DNA of 64,000 nucleotides, taken from Cohnella sp. CFH 77786 (GTDB lineage Bacteria; Bacillota; Bacilli; Paenibacillales; Paenibacillaceae). Both the position numbers and the translations under genes were made by a program. Shown here piece after piece: positions 9,167 to 17,708 of this stretch. Position 1 is the first letter of the stretch. Each line of letters starts with the position of its first letter. Under the pieces are notes generated by a model. The model saw nothing but the letters and a program-made list of their open reading frames with translations. It did no database searches and had not been told where the DNA came from. The DNA is taken from the NCBI RefSeq assembly GCF_019400745.1, contig NZ_WJIB01000001.1:558001-622000 (forward strand). Direction: 5' to 3'.

Positions 9167-9700
9167 ATGAAAATGTCCAAGAAGTTGATTGCAGGCTTGA
9201 CCGCGGTGCTGCTCGTTACCGGCGCCGGAAGCGCATTTGCCGCCACCGCCCCGGCAGCGAAAACGACGGCCCAGGCGAAGTCGGAAAGCACCAAGACGAC
9301 GGTCGCGGCGAAGTCCGAAGGAACCAAGACGACGGCCGGCAAATCGGCGGTCAAGCATGCGCAGCACAAAAAGAAAACGAAAAAAGCGAAGGTCAACCGC
9401 AAAACGGCGAAGGAAGCAGCCAAAAAAGCAGCGGTAACTGCCGCCAAGACGGCGAAAAAAACCGCAACCGCAAACAAGAAAGCGGTAAAGACAGCGCATA
9501 AAACGACCAAGAAAGCTGCAAAAACAGCACATAAAACGGCCAAAAAAGCGGCAAAAACAGCGCATAAAACGGCCAAAAAAACAGCAAAGAAAAGCGTCAA
9601 AGCCGTGAAAAAATCCGCGAAGAAACCGGCGTCCAAAACGACAACGACAGCCAAGCAATCCGCTAATCAAACGGAAACGAAGCCTGCGGCTAAACATTAA
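9167..9700 (+). CDS. Secreted lysine/alanine/threonine-rich repeat protein (unknown function)
   Basis: A 177-residue protein with a clear Sec signal peptide (KKLIAGLTAVLLVTGAGSAFA, cleavage expected after AFA near residue 25). The mature part is strongly basic: 48 of 177 residues are lysine, with Ala, Thr and a few His, almost no acidic or aromatic residues, and no Cys. Residues about 108-142 hold three 11-residue near repeats of the type TAHKTAKKAAK. The composition recalls histone H1 tails, but it is exported. AAAGGGGA lies 8 bases before the ATG. A wall-, teichoic acid- or DNA-binding polycation is possible, but no family is recognised. Monocistronic, followed by hairpins. Confidence 0.8.
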   Translation: MKMSKKLIAGLTAVLLVTGAGSAFAATAPAAKTTAQAKSESTKTTVAAKSEGTKTTAGKSAVKHAQHKKKTKKAKVNRKTAKEAAKKAAVTAAKTAKKTATANKKAVKTAHKTTKKAAKTAHKTAKKAAKTAHKTAKKTAKKSVKAVKKSAKKPASKTTTTAKQSANQTETKPAAKH

Positions 9701-9708
9701 TTGCAATT

Positions 9709-9800
9709 AAACACGACATTCTCTTGGTACAAAGCATGTCGTGTTTGGCGAAGATCATTCAGAAATGAATGGGCGGCGTGAAACTTATATTCTGAATGAT
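9709..9800 (+). repeat. Composite two-hairpin repeat, copy 2
   Basis: Starts just after the stop of the lysine-rich gene. Hairpin 1 is ACACGACAT (9711-9719) / ATGTCGTGT (9736-9744). Then comes TTGGCGAAG and palindrome ATCATTCAGAA ... TTCTGAATGAT (9754-9800). The second half is nearly identical to copy 1, while the first hairpin differs in sequence but keeps the layout. Confidence 0.7.
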
Positions 9801-9805
9801 TGAAA

Positions 9806-9836
9806 GAAGCGAGAAGCCGGTCTTCTCGCTTCTTTC
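9806..9836 (+). terminator. Rho-independent terminator after the lysine-rich gene
   Basis: Perfect stem GAAGCGAGAAG / CTTCTCGCTTC with a five-base loop, followed by TTTCCC. It lies after repeat copy 2 and before the two-component genes. Confidence 0.6.
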
Positions 9837-9955
9837 CCGTCTATTACGCTGGTGAATGCACCCACCGCCTTAAGTCCTCCCCGAAGAGGGAGAGGATTTC
9901 TTTCGGATTATGTTAAACTTAAGCCATCCTGTACAAATGCCGGAGGCGATTCTTG

Positions 9956-10657
9956 ATGTCCCATGTCGTGGTTGTCGATGACGATCCGCCGATTCTGGAG
10001 CTGATTGCGGAATATTTGCGCAAGGAAGGTTTCCGGGTTTCGGTTTTCGAAGAGGGTACGGGGCTGGTCGATTTCGTTCGCACCGTTAGGCCGGACGCGC
10101 TCGTCCTGGATATCATGATGCCTGGCATCAACGGGCTTGCGCTTCTGACGGAGCTGAGGACGTTTACCGAAATTCCGATCGTGATGATCTCCGCCAAGGG
10201 AGACGAAACGGACCGGATTATCGGACTCGAACTCGGCTGCAACGATTTCCTGTCCAAGCCCTTTAATCCCCGCGAGCTCGTCGTAAGGGTCAAGTCGTTG
10301 CTTCGGCTGGTCGCTTCGCACTCGCAATCCGCTCCCCCCGGCGATCGGGGCCAAGCCTTGCAAGTCGGCAATGTCACGCTCTTCCGGGACTACCGCCGCG
10401 TGGAAGTGGACGGAAACGAATTGCCTCTTACCTCCCGCGAGTATGAGCTTTTCACGTACTTCCTCGCCCGCCAGGACCGGCCCTTCAGCCGGGAACAGCT
10501 GATTCGGAACGTGTGGCAGTACGATTTTCTCGGCGACGAGCGGGTGGTCGACGATTTGGTCAAGCGCCTGCGCCGCAAGCTGGCGGAAGCGAAAGCGGAG
10601 GTTTCGATCGAAACCGTCTGGGGCTTCGGATACAAAGCGACGGTCAAGGGCCCATGA
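9956..10657 (+). CDS. OmpR/PhoB-family response regulator
   Basis: A DNA-binding regulator of 233 residues. The receiver domain shows the acidic pocket VVDDD (residues 7-10), phospho-acceptor Asp in LVLDIMMPG (about 52) and the conserved Lys in LSKPFNP (about 105). The C-terminal winged helix carries LTSREYELFTYF and RVVDDLVKRLRRKL. GGAGG lies upstream; a TTG at 9953 also reads in frame, but the ATG at 9956 has better spacing. Its stop overlaps the histidine kinase start (ATGA), so the pair forms a two-component system. The signal and target genes cannot be told from the sequence. Confidence 0.93.
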   Translation: MSHVVVVDDDPPILELIAEYLRKEGFRVSVFEEGTGLVDFVRTVRPDALVLDIMMPGINGLALLTELRTFTEIPIVMISAKGDETDRIIGLELGCNDFLSKPFNPRELVVRVKSLLRLVASHSQSAPPGDRGQALQVGNVTLFRDYRRVEVDGNELPLTSREYELFTYFLARQDRPFSREQLIRNVWQYDFLGDERVVDDLVKRLRRKLAEAKAEVSIETVWGFGYKATVKGP

Positions 10658-12012
10658 GAACGATCCGCGGACGTTTGTTCCTGTCGCTGTTTCTCGTCAT
10701 GGTTTTTTCCATTGCGGTGACGATCGTGCTGTTTTCCCGCTATACGACCGAGCTGTTTCGCGACCAAGCCCGAACCCAGCTGGAGATCCAACTTGAAAAA
10801 GCGCTGGAAGTGCTGAACGGCGGCCAGATTTCCGACCTGGACGACGCCGCCCTCGAGCTGCGTTTCAAAAATCACCTCTTTAACGCGGACTATGCCGTCC
10901 TCAATTCGGCGAACAAGGTTGTCGCCTCCAGCGATACGTCCTGGATCGGAACGGTCGTTTCGGCGGGACCGAGCGGCACGACGGGCAAATTGAGGGAACG
11001 CGAAAGCGAATGGCTGTATACGGTCGACGATATCGATCCGGGAAAGATGCGGCTCATGTTGTTCACGCCGATCGAAGATTTGACGGGATTTAACCGCCAA
11101 TGGATCGGCGTTTCCGCCGCGGCGCTCGGCGCAAGCACGCTGTTCATTTTCATGGTCGGTTTTCTCTTCGTCTGGAATACGACACGGCCCCTCAAGCGCC
11201 TTCAGAAAGCCGTCGGCGAGTTCCAGCCGTATCAACAGGCGACGGCAATCCCCGAAGGCGAAACGGAGTCGGAAATCGGCCAGTTGATCAACACTTTCCG
11301 GTCGATGGCGGAACGTATCCGGCACCATCACGAACATCAGCAGGCTTTTCTGCACACCGTGTCCCACGAGCTCAAAACGCCGCTGATGTCCATTCAAGGC
11401 TACGCCTTGGCGATCCAGGACCAGGTCGTTCCGGTCCATCAAGCGGTCGGCGTCATCCGCACCGAATCGGCCCGGGTCGTTCAGATGGTCGAGAAACTGC
11501 TCGAATGGAGCCGGCTGGAAAGCACCAACGAAGCATGGCCGACCCAGAACGTCGATTTACGGGAAATGGCGGAACATGCGGCGGAAATCATCGCTCCGTT
11601 CGCCGGGGAAAGACAGGTTGACGTAAAGGTGGCGGGCCCGGAATCGGCGGAAGCGGAAGCGCCGGCCGACCAAGTGTTCCAGGTGCTGCTGAATTTGGTG
11701 CATAATGCAGTCCGCCACAGCAAGGGCAACGTTCGGATCACGGTGGAAGAAACCGGCGGGGGATGGGCGTACCGGGTGGAGGATGACGGGGACGGCGTTC
11801 CGGAAGCGATGCGGGAACGCATCTTTTCCCGTTTCTTCAAAGGACCCGGAGGAGGGACGGGACTCGGCTTGGCCATCTGCCGCCGGATAGGCGAACGGAT
11901 CGGGGCGACGATCGCCTGCGGGGATTCGCCAATGGGCGGAGCTTCGTTCGAATTCCGTTTCCCTTCGGCGAAAAGAAAAACAGCCTCCGTCCGGCATGGG
12001 GACGCAGGCTAG
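10654..12012 (+). CDS. Membrane sensor histidine kinase
   Basis: A 452-residue kinase coupled to the response regulator before it. It has a first membrane helix at about residues 8-30, an extracytoplasmic sensor region of about 125 residues, a second helix at about 155-175, and a HAMP segment (NTTRPLKRLQKAVGEF). The H-box is HTVSHELKTPLMS with phospho-His near 238. The ATPase domain has an N-box (LLNLVHNAVRHSKG), DDGDGVPEAMRERIFSRFFK and GTGLGLAICRRI. All catalytic boxes are intact. The sensor region has no domain I recognise. Confidence 0.93.
   Translation: MRTIRGRLFLSLFLVMVFSIAVTIVLFSRYTTELFRDQARTQLEIQLEKALEVLNGGQISDLDDAALELRFKNHLFNADYAVLNSANKVVASSDTSWIGTVVSAGPSGTTGKLRERESEWLYTVDDIDPGKMRLMLFTPIEDLTGFNRQWIGVSAAALGASTLFIFMVGFLFVWNTTRPLKRLQKAVGEFQPYQQATAIPEGETESEIGQLINTFRSMAERIRHHHEHQQAFLHTVSHELKTPLMSIQGYALAIQDQVVPVHQAVGVIRTESARVVQMVEKLLEWSRLESTNEAWPTQNVDLREMAEHAAEIIAPFAGERQVDVKVAGPESAEAEAPADQVFQVLLNLVHNAVRHSKGNVRITVEETGGGWAYRVEDDGDGVPEAMRERIFSRFFKGPGGGTGLGLAICRRIGERIGATIACGDSPMGGASFEFRFPSAKRKTASVRHGDAG
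11975..12010 (-). terminator. Terminator for the yqeM transcript, inside the kinase 3' coding end
   Basis: On the minus strand AGCCTGCGTCC / GGACGGAGGCT (11982-12010) is followed by GTTTTTCTTTT. It lies just past the yqeM stop but entirely within the last codons of the convergent kinase gene, so those codons are also constrained as a terminator. Confidence 0.65.
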
Positions 12013-12015
12013 TTC

Positions 12016-12801
12016 TCATGACGGCTTTCTTGCCGCGTAAAACAGTCTCTCGGATTCCTCGTCCGGCGCTTCCCACGCGAAATCGGCAGCCCGGTGCAGC
12101 AGCTCGAACCCTACTTCGGCAAGCCGGTCCGCCAGCCAATCCGGATCGTACGCGCGCTGGGCATGGGATTCGGTGAACCGGCGGTACAGGCCGGACGCGG
12201 ACCCGACCGATTCGTCGAGGACGAAAAAAGTCAGGTCATGGCGGATAATCCCCTCGCCGGAGTCGTATTCGGACGTCCACAAATAGGCGACATCCCGCTC
12301 GTCGTAAACGAAAGGCTGTTCCTCGGCATACCGCTCCAGCGTGCGCGGCGCGTGGACGTCGAAGACGAACAGCCCGCCCGGAGCGAGACCCTCGTACGTC
12401 CGGCGGAACGTCCTGACGACGTCCTCCGCCTCCGTCAAATAATTCAGGCAATCGCAGAAGCTGATGACGGCGTCGACCGGCTTCGGCAAATCCCAATCGC
12501 GCATGTCCTGCTGCAGCCAGCGGATCGATCCGCTGCCGCCGCGCGTGCCGCCCGCTGGCGGCTCGTCCCATTTGCTGCGCGCGATGGCCAGCATCTCGGC
12601 CGACAGGTCGATGCCGAACACTTCAAAGCCCGACTTCGCGAGCGGGATGGAAATGTTGCCGGTGCCGCAGCCGAGGTCGACGACCGACTTCGGAATGCCG
12701 TACCGCTCGAAGCAGCGTCTGGCGAAGCTCAGCCACTCCGCGTAAGGCATTTCTTCCATCAACCGGTCGTATACGGCCGCGAACTCCCGGTAGGAACGCA
12801 T
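12016..12801 (-). CDS. yqeM: SAM-dependent methyltransferase, YqeM type
   Basis: A class I methyltransferase of 261 residues. It starts MRSYREFAAVYDRLMEEMPY, has the SAM-binding motif I VVDLGCGTGN (about residues 40-49), an acidic second strand (FEVFGIDLSAEMLAIARSKW) and ISFCDCLNYL as motif II. The ATG at 12801 follows AGGAGGACAG. In B. subtilis yqeM closes the yqeK-rsfS cluster before comER, and here it keeps that position apart from the cvfB insertion. The substrate is unknown. Confidence 0.88.
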   Translation of the reverse strand: MRSYREFAAVYDRLMEEMPYAEWLSFARRCFERYGIPKSVVDLGCGTGNISIPLAKSGFEVFGIDLSAEMLAIARSKWDEPPAGGTRGGSGSIRWLQQDMRDWDLPKPVDAVISFCDCLNYLTEAEDVVRTFRRTYEGLAPGGLFVFDVHAPRTLERYAEEQPFVYDERDVAYLWTSEYDSGEGIIRHDLTFFVLDESVGSASGLYRRFTESHAQRAYDPDWLADRLAEVGFELLHRAADFAWEAPDEESERLFYAARKPS

Positions 12802-12855
12802 TGAACTGTCCTCCTGTCATGGTTGCTCGATCTAGGCTGTTCCCCGGATCCCGCC

Positions 12856-13839
12856 TCAGACTTCCGGAGATCCCCTCTCCTCGGCTGTCCGGCCCGCTTC
12901 CCGATCCGGCATCGCCGAAGCGTTGCCGTCAGAACCGGCAGATGCGGGATCGCCGGTCAAATACGTCCAGCTCGCCTTTTGGGTCACGAGTCCTTCTTTC
13001 ATGAGCTTGCCGACCGCGCGTTTGAACGCCGACTTGCTGAGGCCGAAGCGCTTCTGGATGATGTCGGCCGGCGTCTCGTCGGAATAGGGCATGCCCCCGC
13101 CGGGCCGCTCCTTCAAGAAATTCAGGATCCGATCGGCGTCTTCCAGCCGGCCTTTCTCCTTCTGATGCCGCATGCTTAGCGTCACCCGGCCGTCATCCCG
13201 GACTTGGGCGATTCTCGCCTGGAATTTCTGCCCGATCCTCAAAGGGACGGTCATGACCGACTCGTGAACGTAACCAAGCGCGCCATAGCCGACCATACCG
13301 CCTTCCACCAGAGCGAACGCCCCGTCGCGGAATACGTCCGTCACCCAAGCTTCTTTCCACTCGTTTCGCCAGGTCTGCGGGGCTCGGATGACGAGACCGG
13401 CGAAATCATCGATTTTGGCAAGCCGGGCAAGCATGCGCCCTTCTTTGTCGTGCTTCATGACGACGTGCAGCTCGTCGCCCTTCTCCGGCCAGACGTTCCT
13501 GCGCGCTTCCGGAAGTTCCTTCGCCGGAAGCAGCAGCTGGCGTCCGATGCCCATTTCAAGGAAATACCCGAACCGCGGATGAAAATCGGCCACCGTCAAG
13601 CGGGCCAACTGCCCAAGTTGAATGTGCGGCTTGCGCTGCGTGGCGGTCAAGCGGCCCTTATCGTCGTGAAACAAAAAGAACTCCGCTTCGTCACCCGGCT
13701 GGGGACGGCGGACGACGGCCTCGCCGTACGGAAGCAGAATGTCGGCGCCGCCTTCTTCCCCCTCCCCGACGAACCAACCGTAAGGAGGCGTTTCCCGGCG
13801 CACCCGGAGTTGCACGGTCGTCCCGGCTTGCAGCGTCAT
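12856..13839 (-). CDS. cvfB: CvfB-family S1-like RNA-binding protein
   Basis: A 327-residue protein with several S1-like OB folds (for example GQKFQARIAQVRDDGRVTLS) and a C-terminal winged helix (DETPADIIQKRFGLSKSAFK, KLMKEGLVTQ). This matches the CvfB/YitL family, which binds RNA and affects virulence factors in Staphylococcus. The frame extends to 13869, but the ATG at 13839 overlaps the rsfS stop (ATGA, 13836-13839), which fixes the start by coupling. Placement inside the rsfS-yqeM cluster points to a translation-linked job, by inference. Confidence 0.88.
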   Translation of the reverse strand: MTLQAGTTVQLRVRRETPPYGWFVGEGEEGGADILLPYGEAVVRRPQPGDEAEFFLFHDDKGRLTATQRKPHIQLGQLARLTVADFHPRFGYFLEMGIGRQLLLPAKELPEARRNVWPEKGDELHVVMKHDKEGRMLARLAKIDDFAGLVIRAPQTWRNEWKEAWVTDVFRDGAFALVEGGMVGYGALGYVHESVMTVPLRIGQKFQARIAQVRDDGRVTLSMRHQKEKGRLEDADRILNFLKERPGGGMPYSDETPADIIQKRFGLSKSAFKRAVGKLMKEGLVTQKASWTYLTGDPASAGSDGNASAMPDREAGRTAEERGSPEV

Positions 13840-14180
13840 ACGATTTCCACGGCCTTCGCGTCGGACCACAGACGCTCCAGATGATAGTACTCCCGTTCGT
13901 CCTTATGGAACACGTGAGCGACGATATCGCCCATGTCGATCAAGACCCAACGGGCCGTGTCCAGACCTTCCGTCCGCACGCGGAACCCGCTCTCCTCCGC
14001 GCGTTTGCGGATTTCCGCCGCGATCGCCAGCACCTGCGTGTCGGAATTGCCGTGGCAAATGACGAAATAGTCCGCCACCAGCGAAATCCCTTGCAAATCG
14101 AGCGCCACGAGGTCGTGGGCCTTTTTGTCCTCCGCTCCGTCCACGACCGTTCTCAGCAATTGCTCCGCTTTGCCTGCCAT
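13836..14180 (-). CDS. rsfS: Ribosomal silencing factor RsfS
   Basis: Binds ribosomal protein uL14 and blocks joining of the subunits when nutrients are short. The 114-residue protein contains the family core DLQGISLVADYFVICHGNS and WVLIDMGDIVAHVFHKDER. It lies 3 bases after yqeK and overlaps cvfB by four bases. Length and order (nadD-yqeK-rsfS) are as in other Firmicutes. Confidence 0.96.
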   Translation of the reverse strand: MAGKAEQLLRTVVDGAEDKKAHDLVALDLQGISLVADYFVICHGNSDTQVLAIAAEIRKRAEESGFRVRTEGLDTARWVLIDMGDIVAHVFHKDEREYYHLERLWSDAKAVEIV

Positions 14181-14183
14181 GCC

Positions 14184-14777
14184 TCAACCTCCTTGAAGTT
14201 CGGATTGACCGCGTTTTTTCAATTCATCGATCAGACCGTTTCGAGCGATAACCGTCAAAGGAAAAATCCGTTTGCCTTTCTCCACGAGCAAGGAAATGGT
14301 GGAATCGAACCCTGCGACGAGCCCTTCTTCCAAACTATGCTCCGCCAGTCTTCGGATCTTATTCACGCCGGGAAAATCGCGGCCCGGCTCGATGTAGTCG
14401 GCCAGACAGACGATTTTGTCCGTCAGCGTCATCCGTTCCCGTCCGGACGTGTGATAGCGGATCGCGTCCAGCACCTCTTCGTCATCGATCCCGTGTTCTT
14501 CGCGGACCGCCCAGGCGCCGACATGCGCGTGCCACAGCTCCTTGTCGAAATCCAGCAGCTCCGGCGGCAGCCCGCGTTCCCGGATGACCATCGCCTGCCG
14601 GTCGATCGGCCAGGCTTTGGCGTAATCATGGAGAAGCGCGGCCAGCTCGGCTTTGGCCGCGTCGCCGCCGAACCGCTCCGCGAGCTTCACGGACGTTTCC
14701 ACCACGCCCAGCGTATGCTTCCACCTTTTATCCGGCATTTGCCTGCGAGTCGCTTCCCTGAGCGTCTCAAGATTCAT
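14184..14777 (-). CDS. yqeK: HD-domain phosphohydrolase YqeK (Ap4A hydrolase family)
   Basis: Metal-dependent HD hydrolase; the family symmetrically cleaves diadenosine tetraphosphate. The metal residues are seen in HTLGVVETSVKLAERFG and LLHDYAKAWP (H...HD), with further His in HAHVGAW and YHTSG. Two starts are possible: ATG 14786 is only one base after GGAGG, while ATG 14777 is 10 bases after it and gives MNLETLREATRRQ, so I chose 14777 (197 residues). It overlaps the nadD stop by 11 bases. Confidence 0.92.
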   Translation of the reverse strand: MNLETLREATRRQMPDKRWKHTLGVVETSVKLAERFGGDAAKAELAALLHDYAKAWPIDRQAMVIRERGLPPELLDFDKELWHAHVGAWAVREEHGIDDEEVLDAIRYHTSGRERMTLTDKIVCLADYIEPGRDFPGVNKIRRLAEHSLEEGLVAGFDSTISLLVEKGKRIFPLTVIARNGLIDELKKRGQSELQGG

Positions 14778-15354
14778 AGAGACCATGCCTCCGTATCCAT
14801 TCGTGCACCGGCTCCGGCGTCATGAACCGGATCGACCGGCCTTCCTTGCGGCGGCGGCGGATGTCCGTGGACGAAATCCCGATCGGCGGCATCGACGCCC
14901 GCAGCAGCTTGCGCCGGACATAGGACGGGAGATCGACCTCATCGCACGGTTCTCCCGGTCTCTCGAGGCCGATGAAGGTCACCTTCTCAGCCAGTTCCTC
15001 GGCTTGCCGCCAATTCGGCAAGTCTTTCACCATGTCCGAACCGACGATCCAGTAGAACGCGCGGTCCTGGTACCGCTCGTGCAACGCGTTCACCGTATCG
15101 ATCGTGTACGATACTCCCTGACGGGACAGTTCGATCTCCTCGACCCGGAAGCCCGGGCAATCCGCCAATGCCGTCTCCAGCATGCGCCGCCGGTTCTCGG
15201 AATCCGCGCCAGGATGGGACTTATGGGGAGGAACGAAGGTCGGGATGAACCATACCTCCTCCAGCTTCGCGGCTTCTCGCGCCGATTCGGCCGCGAGCAG
15301 ATGCCCGTAGTGGATCGGATCGAACGTCCCCCCGAACAAACCGGTCCTCCTCAT
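14767..15354 (-). CDS. nadD: Nicotinate-nucleotide adenylyltransferase
   Basis: Converts nicotinate mononucleotide and ATP to deamido-NAD in NAD synthesis. The nucleotidyltransferase signature GGTFDPIHYGHL is at residues 7-18 and the second motif ISSTDIRRRR is near the C-terminus. The ATG at 15354 follows AAGGAAGG and gives MRRTGLFGGTFDP; the upstream extension of the frame overlaps yhbY. 195 residues, normal length. Part of the coupled cluster with yhbY and yqeK. Confidence 0.97.
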   Translation of the reverse strand: MRRTGLFGGTFDPIHYGHLLAAESAREAAKLEEVWFIPTFVPPHKSHPGADSENRRRMLETALADCPGFRVEEIELSRQGVSYTIDTVNALHERYQDRAFYWIVGSDMVKDLPNWRQAEELAEKVTFIGLERPGEPCDEVDLPSYVRRKLLRASMPPIGISSTDIRRRRKEGRSIRFMTPEPVHEWIRRHGLYES

Positions 15355-15382
15355 GCGATCACGCCTTCCTTGGCCAAACTCG

Positions 15383-15682
15383 TTACTTGGGAAGCTCGAT
15401 TGTACGATTCTTCTCCTCATGGGCCTGTTTGTACAGCACGATCGTTTTGCCGATGACCTGGACCAGCTCGGAGCCGGACCGTTCCGCCAGCTCCGGCGCG
15501 ATCTCGCGGGCTTCCTCCAGGGAGTTGTTGAGTACCGACACCTTGATCAGCTCGCGCGTCTCGATCGCTTCTTCGATGTGTCGGATCAAATGGTCGTTCA
15601 CGCCGCCCTTGCCCACCTGGAAAATCGGGTCGAGGTGATGGGCGAGCGAACGCAAATAACGTTTTTGTTTTCCGGTGAGCAT
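15383..15682 (-). CDS. yhbY: YhbY-family RNA-binding (CRM domain) protein
   Basis: A 99-residue single CRM-domain protein linked to 50S ribosome assembly. It starts MLTGKQKRYLRSLAHHLDP, carries the GKGG loop (VGKGGVNDHLI) and ends with VIGKTIVLYKQ. It is the counterpart of B. subtilis YqeI and sits between aroE and nadD as there, 9 bases after the aroE stop. Confidence 0.95.
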   Translation of the reverse strand: MLTGKQKRYLRSLAHHLDPIFQVGKGGVNDHLIRHIEEAIETRELIKVSVLNNSLEEAREIAPELAERSGSELVQVIGKTIVLYKQAHEEKNRTIELPK

Positions 15683-15691
15683 TCGAGGTTC

Positions 15692-16543
15692 CTACTTTCC
15701 TGTGAATGAGGCCAACACTTCTTCCCGCATGGCCGCCGCGGGGGCCGGTTGCCCGGTCCAATATTCGAAGGCGTAGGCGCCTTGATAGACGAACATCCCG
15801 AGTCCGCCGTGGATCCGGCAGCCGCGTTCTTGCGCCTGCTGCAGGAAGGCCGTCGTGAGCGGATTGTAGATAAGATCGCTCGCCACCGCTCCGGGCTTGA
15901 GCCAAGCCGGGTCGACCGGCGTCTCGGATACGTTCGGCGCCATGCCGACCGACGTCGTGTTTACGACGACGTCTGCCTCAAGGCACGCTTCGCGGAGCTC
16001 CTCCCAGCGGATCGCCTTCGCGATCGACCCGGAGCCTTCGCCGAGATGGTCCGCGAGCGCCTTCGCCTTATCCCATGTTCGGTTCGCGACGAGGAGCGAG
16101 GCCGGACGTTCCCGGTTTAATGCCCACAGGATGCCCCGGGCCGCTCCCCCCGCGCCCAGCACGACGATTTTTTTGCCCGCCAGCTCCGGCTCCGCTTCTT
16201 CCTTCAAGGATCGGACATAGCCGATCCCGTCCGTATTGTAGCCGACCAGCCTGCCGTTCTCGTTCACGATCGTGTTAACGGCGCCGATGGCCATGGCTCC
16301 TTCGTCGATTGCGTCCAAATAGGCCATCACGTCCACCTTGTGGGGAATGGTGACGTTCAGTCCCCGGAAGCCCAGCGCCCGCATGCCCGCGACGGCTTCT
16401 CCCAGCCGCTCCGGCTTCACGCGGAATGCCGCATACGTACCGTTCACCCCGGTTTCCCGAAACGCGCGGTTCTGCATGAGCGGGGATTTCGAATGGCCGA
16501 TCGGGTCCCCGATGACTCCGTACATGACGGTATTGCTGTCCAT
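15692..16543 (-). CDS. aroE: Shikimate dehydrogenase
   Basis: Reduces 3-dehydroshikimate to shikimate with NADPH in aromatic amino acid synthesis. The shikimate-binding SKSPLMQN (about residues 18-25) and NVTIPHK (catalytic Lys, about 70) are present, as is the NADP-binding GAGGAARG. Length 283 residues. It lies between yqeH and yhbY in the conserved order. Confidence 0.97.
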   Translation of the reverse strand: MDSNTVMYGVIGDPIGHSKSPLMQNRAFRETGVNGTYAAFRVKPERLGEAVAGMRALGFRGLNVTIPHKVDVMAYLDAIDEGAMAIGAVNTIVNENGRLVGYNTDGIGYVRSLKEEAEPELAGKKIVVLGAGGAARGILWALNRERPASLLVANRTWDKAKALADHLGEGSGSIAKAIRWEELREACLEADVVVNTTSVGMAPNVSETPVDPAWLKPGAVASDLIYNPLTTAFLQQAQERGCRIHGGLGMFVYQGAYAFEYWTGQPAPAAAMREEVLASFTGK

Positions 16544-16586
16544 GCCGGTGCATTGCTCCTCTCTGTCCTGCGACTCGCGCCGCGCT

Positions 16587-17708
16587 TCAAATCATGGAGT
16601 CCCGCAGCATCACCTTGATGCCTCTCGGGGCGAACACGTCCACTATGGCGCCGGAGGAGCCGTTCGCTTTGATCCAGCCCAGTCCCGAAATGAAAATATC
16701 CTGTTTCAAGCCTCTCGGAATCCGCAGCCGGTGCCGGGTCCACGGAGGCAGGGATGCCAGGTCTTCCAGGGCCGGCGGCGCGAGCATGACGCCTTTATGC
16801 TCGGCGTACAATTCGTCCGCCCGTTCGAGTTTCGTCCGATGGACGGGGATTCCGGATGACGCATAAACCGTAAAAGACTGGTGCTCCCCTTCCACGAAAT
16901 CGAACCGCGCCAAAGCGCCGAAAAACAGCGTCTGCTTCTCGTTAAGCTGGAACGTGAGCGGCTTCAGCGGTTTGTCCGGCAGCACGGCGGCCAGATCGCC
17001 GCGCGGAATGATTTCGGTCAGCCGGGATTCGTAGACGATGCCCGGCGTATCGACGATATGCTTGCCATCGTCGAGCGGGATGCGGACCGCGTCGAGCGTC
17101 GTGCCCGGATAGCGGGACACGGTCAATTCCCGGCGCAAATCGCTGTAATCCGCGATCAGCCGGTTGATGAGCGTGCTCTTGCCGACGTTGGTTGCTCCGA
17201 CGACATAGACGTCGCGGGTTCCCCGCAGGCGGGCCACCGATTCGACCACGCGGTCGAAACCGGTGCCTCTTCTCGCGCTGCACAGCACGATGTCGGCCAC
17301 CTTGAGTCCGTTCTCTTTGGCCTGCTTCTGCACCCAGTTCCGCAGCCGGTTCCAATTGGTCACGCGAGGAAGCAGGTCGATCTTGTTCACGACGAGCAGC
17401 ACTTCGTTATGGCCGACGAAGCGCTGCAGCCCCGAAATCAGGCTGCCTTCGAAATCGAACAGGTCGACGATATGGACGACGAGGCTGTCGGTCTGCCCAA
17501 TGCTTCCGAGCAGCTTAAGGAACTCGTCCTGGTCCACCGTGACCGTCGACGCTTCATTGTAGTTCTTGATCCGGAAGCAGCGCTGGCAGATCGCCGGATC
17601 CCGTACCGCCGACGATTCCGGTATGTATCCGGGCTTGTCCCTGCTGACGGTTTGGAGCGGGATCCCGCAGCCGGAGCAGCGGGACAGCTCGGAAGCGGAC
17701 GGGGTCAT
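16587..17708 (-). CDS. yqeH: Circularly permuted ribosome-assembly GTPase YqeH
   Basis: A GTPase needed for 30S assembly. An N-terminal zinc finger (CSGCGIPLQT ... CQRCFRI) precedes permuted G motifs: NKIDLLPR (G4) and SARRGTG (G5) come before GATNVGKSTLIN (G1) and DTPG (G3). A C-terminal region of about 150 residues follows. The frame runs up to 17735, but the ATG at 17708 overlaps the yqeG stop (ATGA) and follows GGGGGAGAG. 373 residues, normal. Confidence 0.96.
   Translation of the reverse strand: MTPSASELSRCSGCGIPLQTVSRDKPGYIPESSAVRDPAICQRCFRIKNYNEASTVTVDQDEFLKLLGSIGQTDSLVVHIVDLFDFEGSLISGLQRFVGHNEVLLVVNKIDLLPRVTNWNRLRNWVQKQAKENGLKVADIVLCSARRGTGFDRVVESVARLRGTRDVYVVGATNVGKSTLINRLIADYSDLRRELTVSRYPGTTLDAVRIPLDDGKHIVDTPGIVYESRLTEIIPRGDLAAVLPDKPLKPLTFQLNEKQTLFFGALARFDFVEGEHQSFTVYASSGIPVHRTKLERADELYAEHKGVMLAPPALEDLASLPPWTRHRLRIPRGLKQDIFISGLGWIKANGSSGAIVDVFAPRGIKVMLRDSMI

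Noticed and set aside
9167-9700. The lysine-rich gene as a DNA-binding histone in the cytoplasm
   Set aside because: The N-terminus is a clear cleavable signal peptide, so an intracellular role is unlikely.
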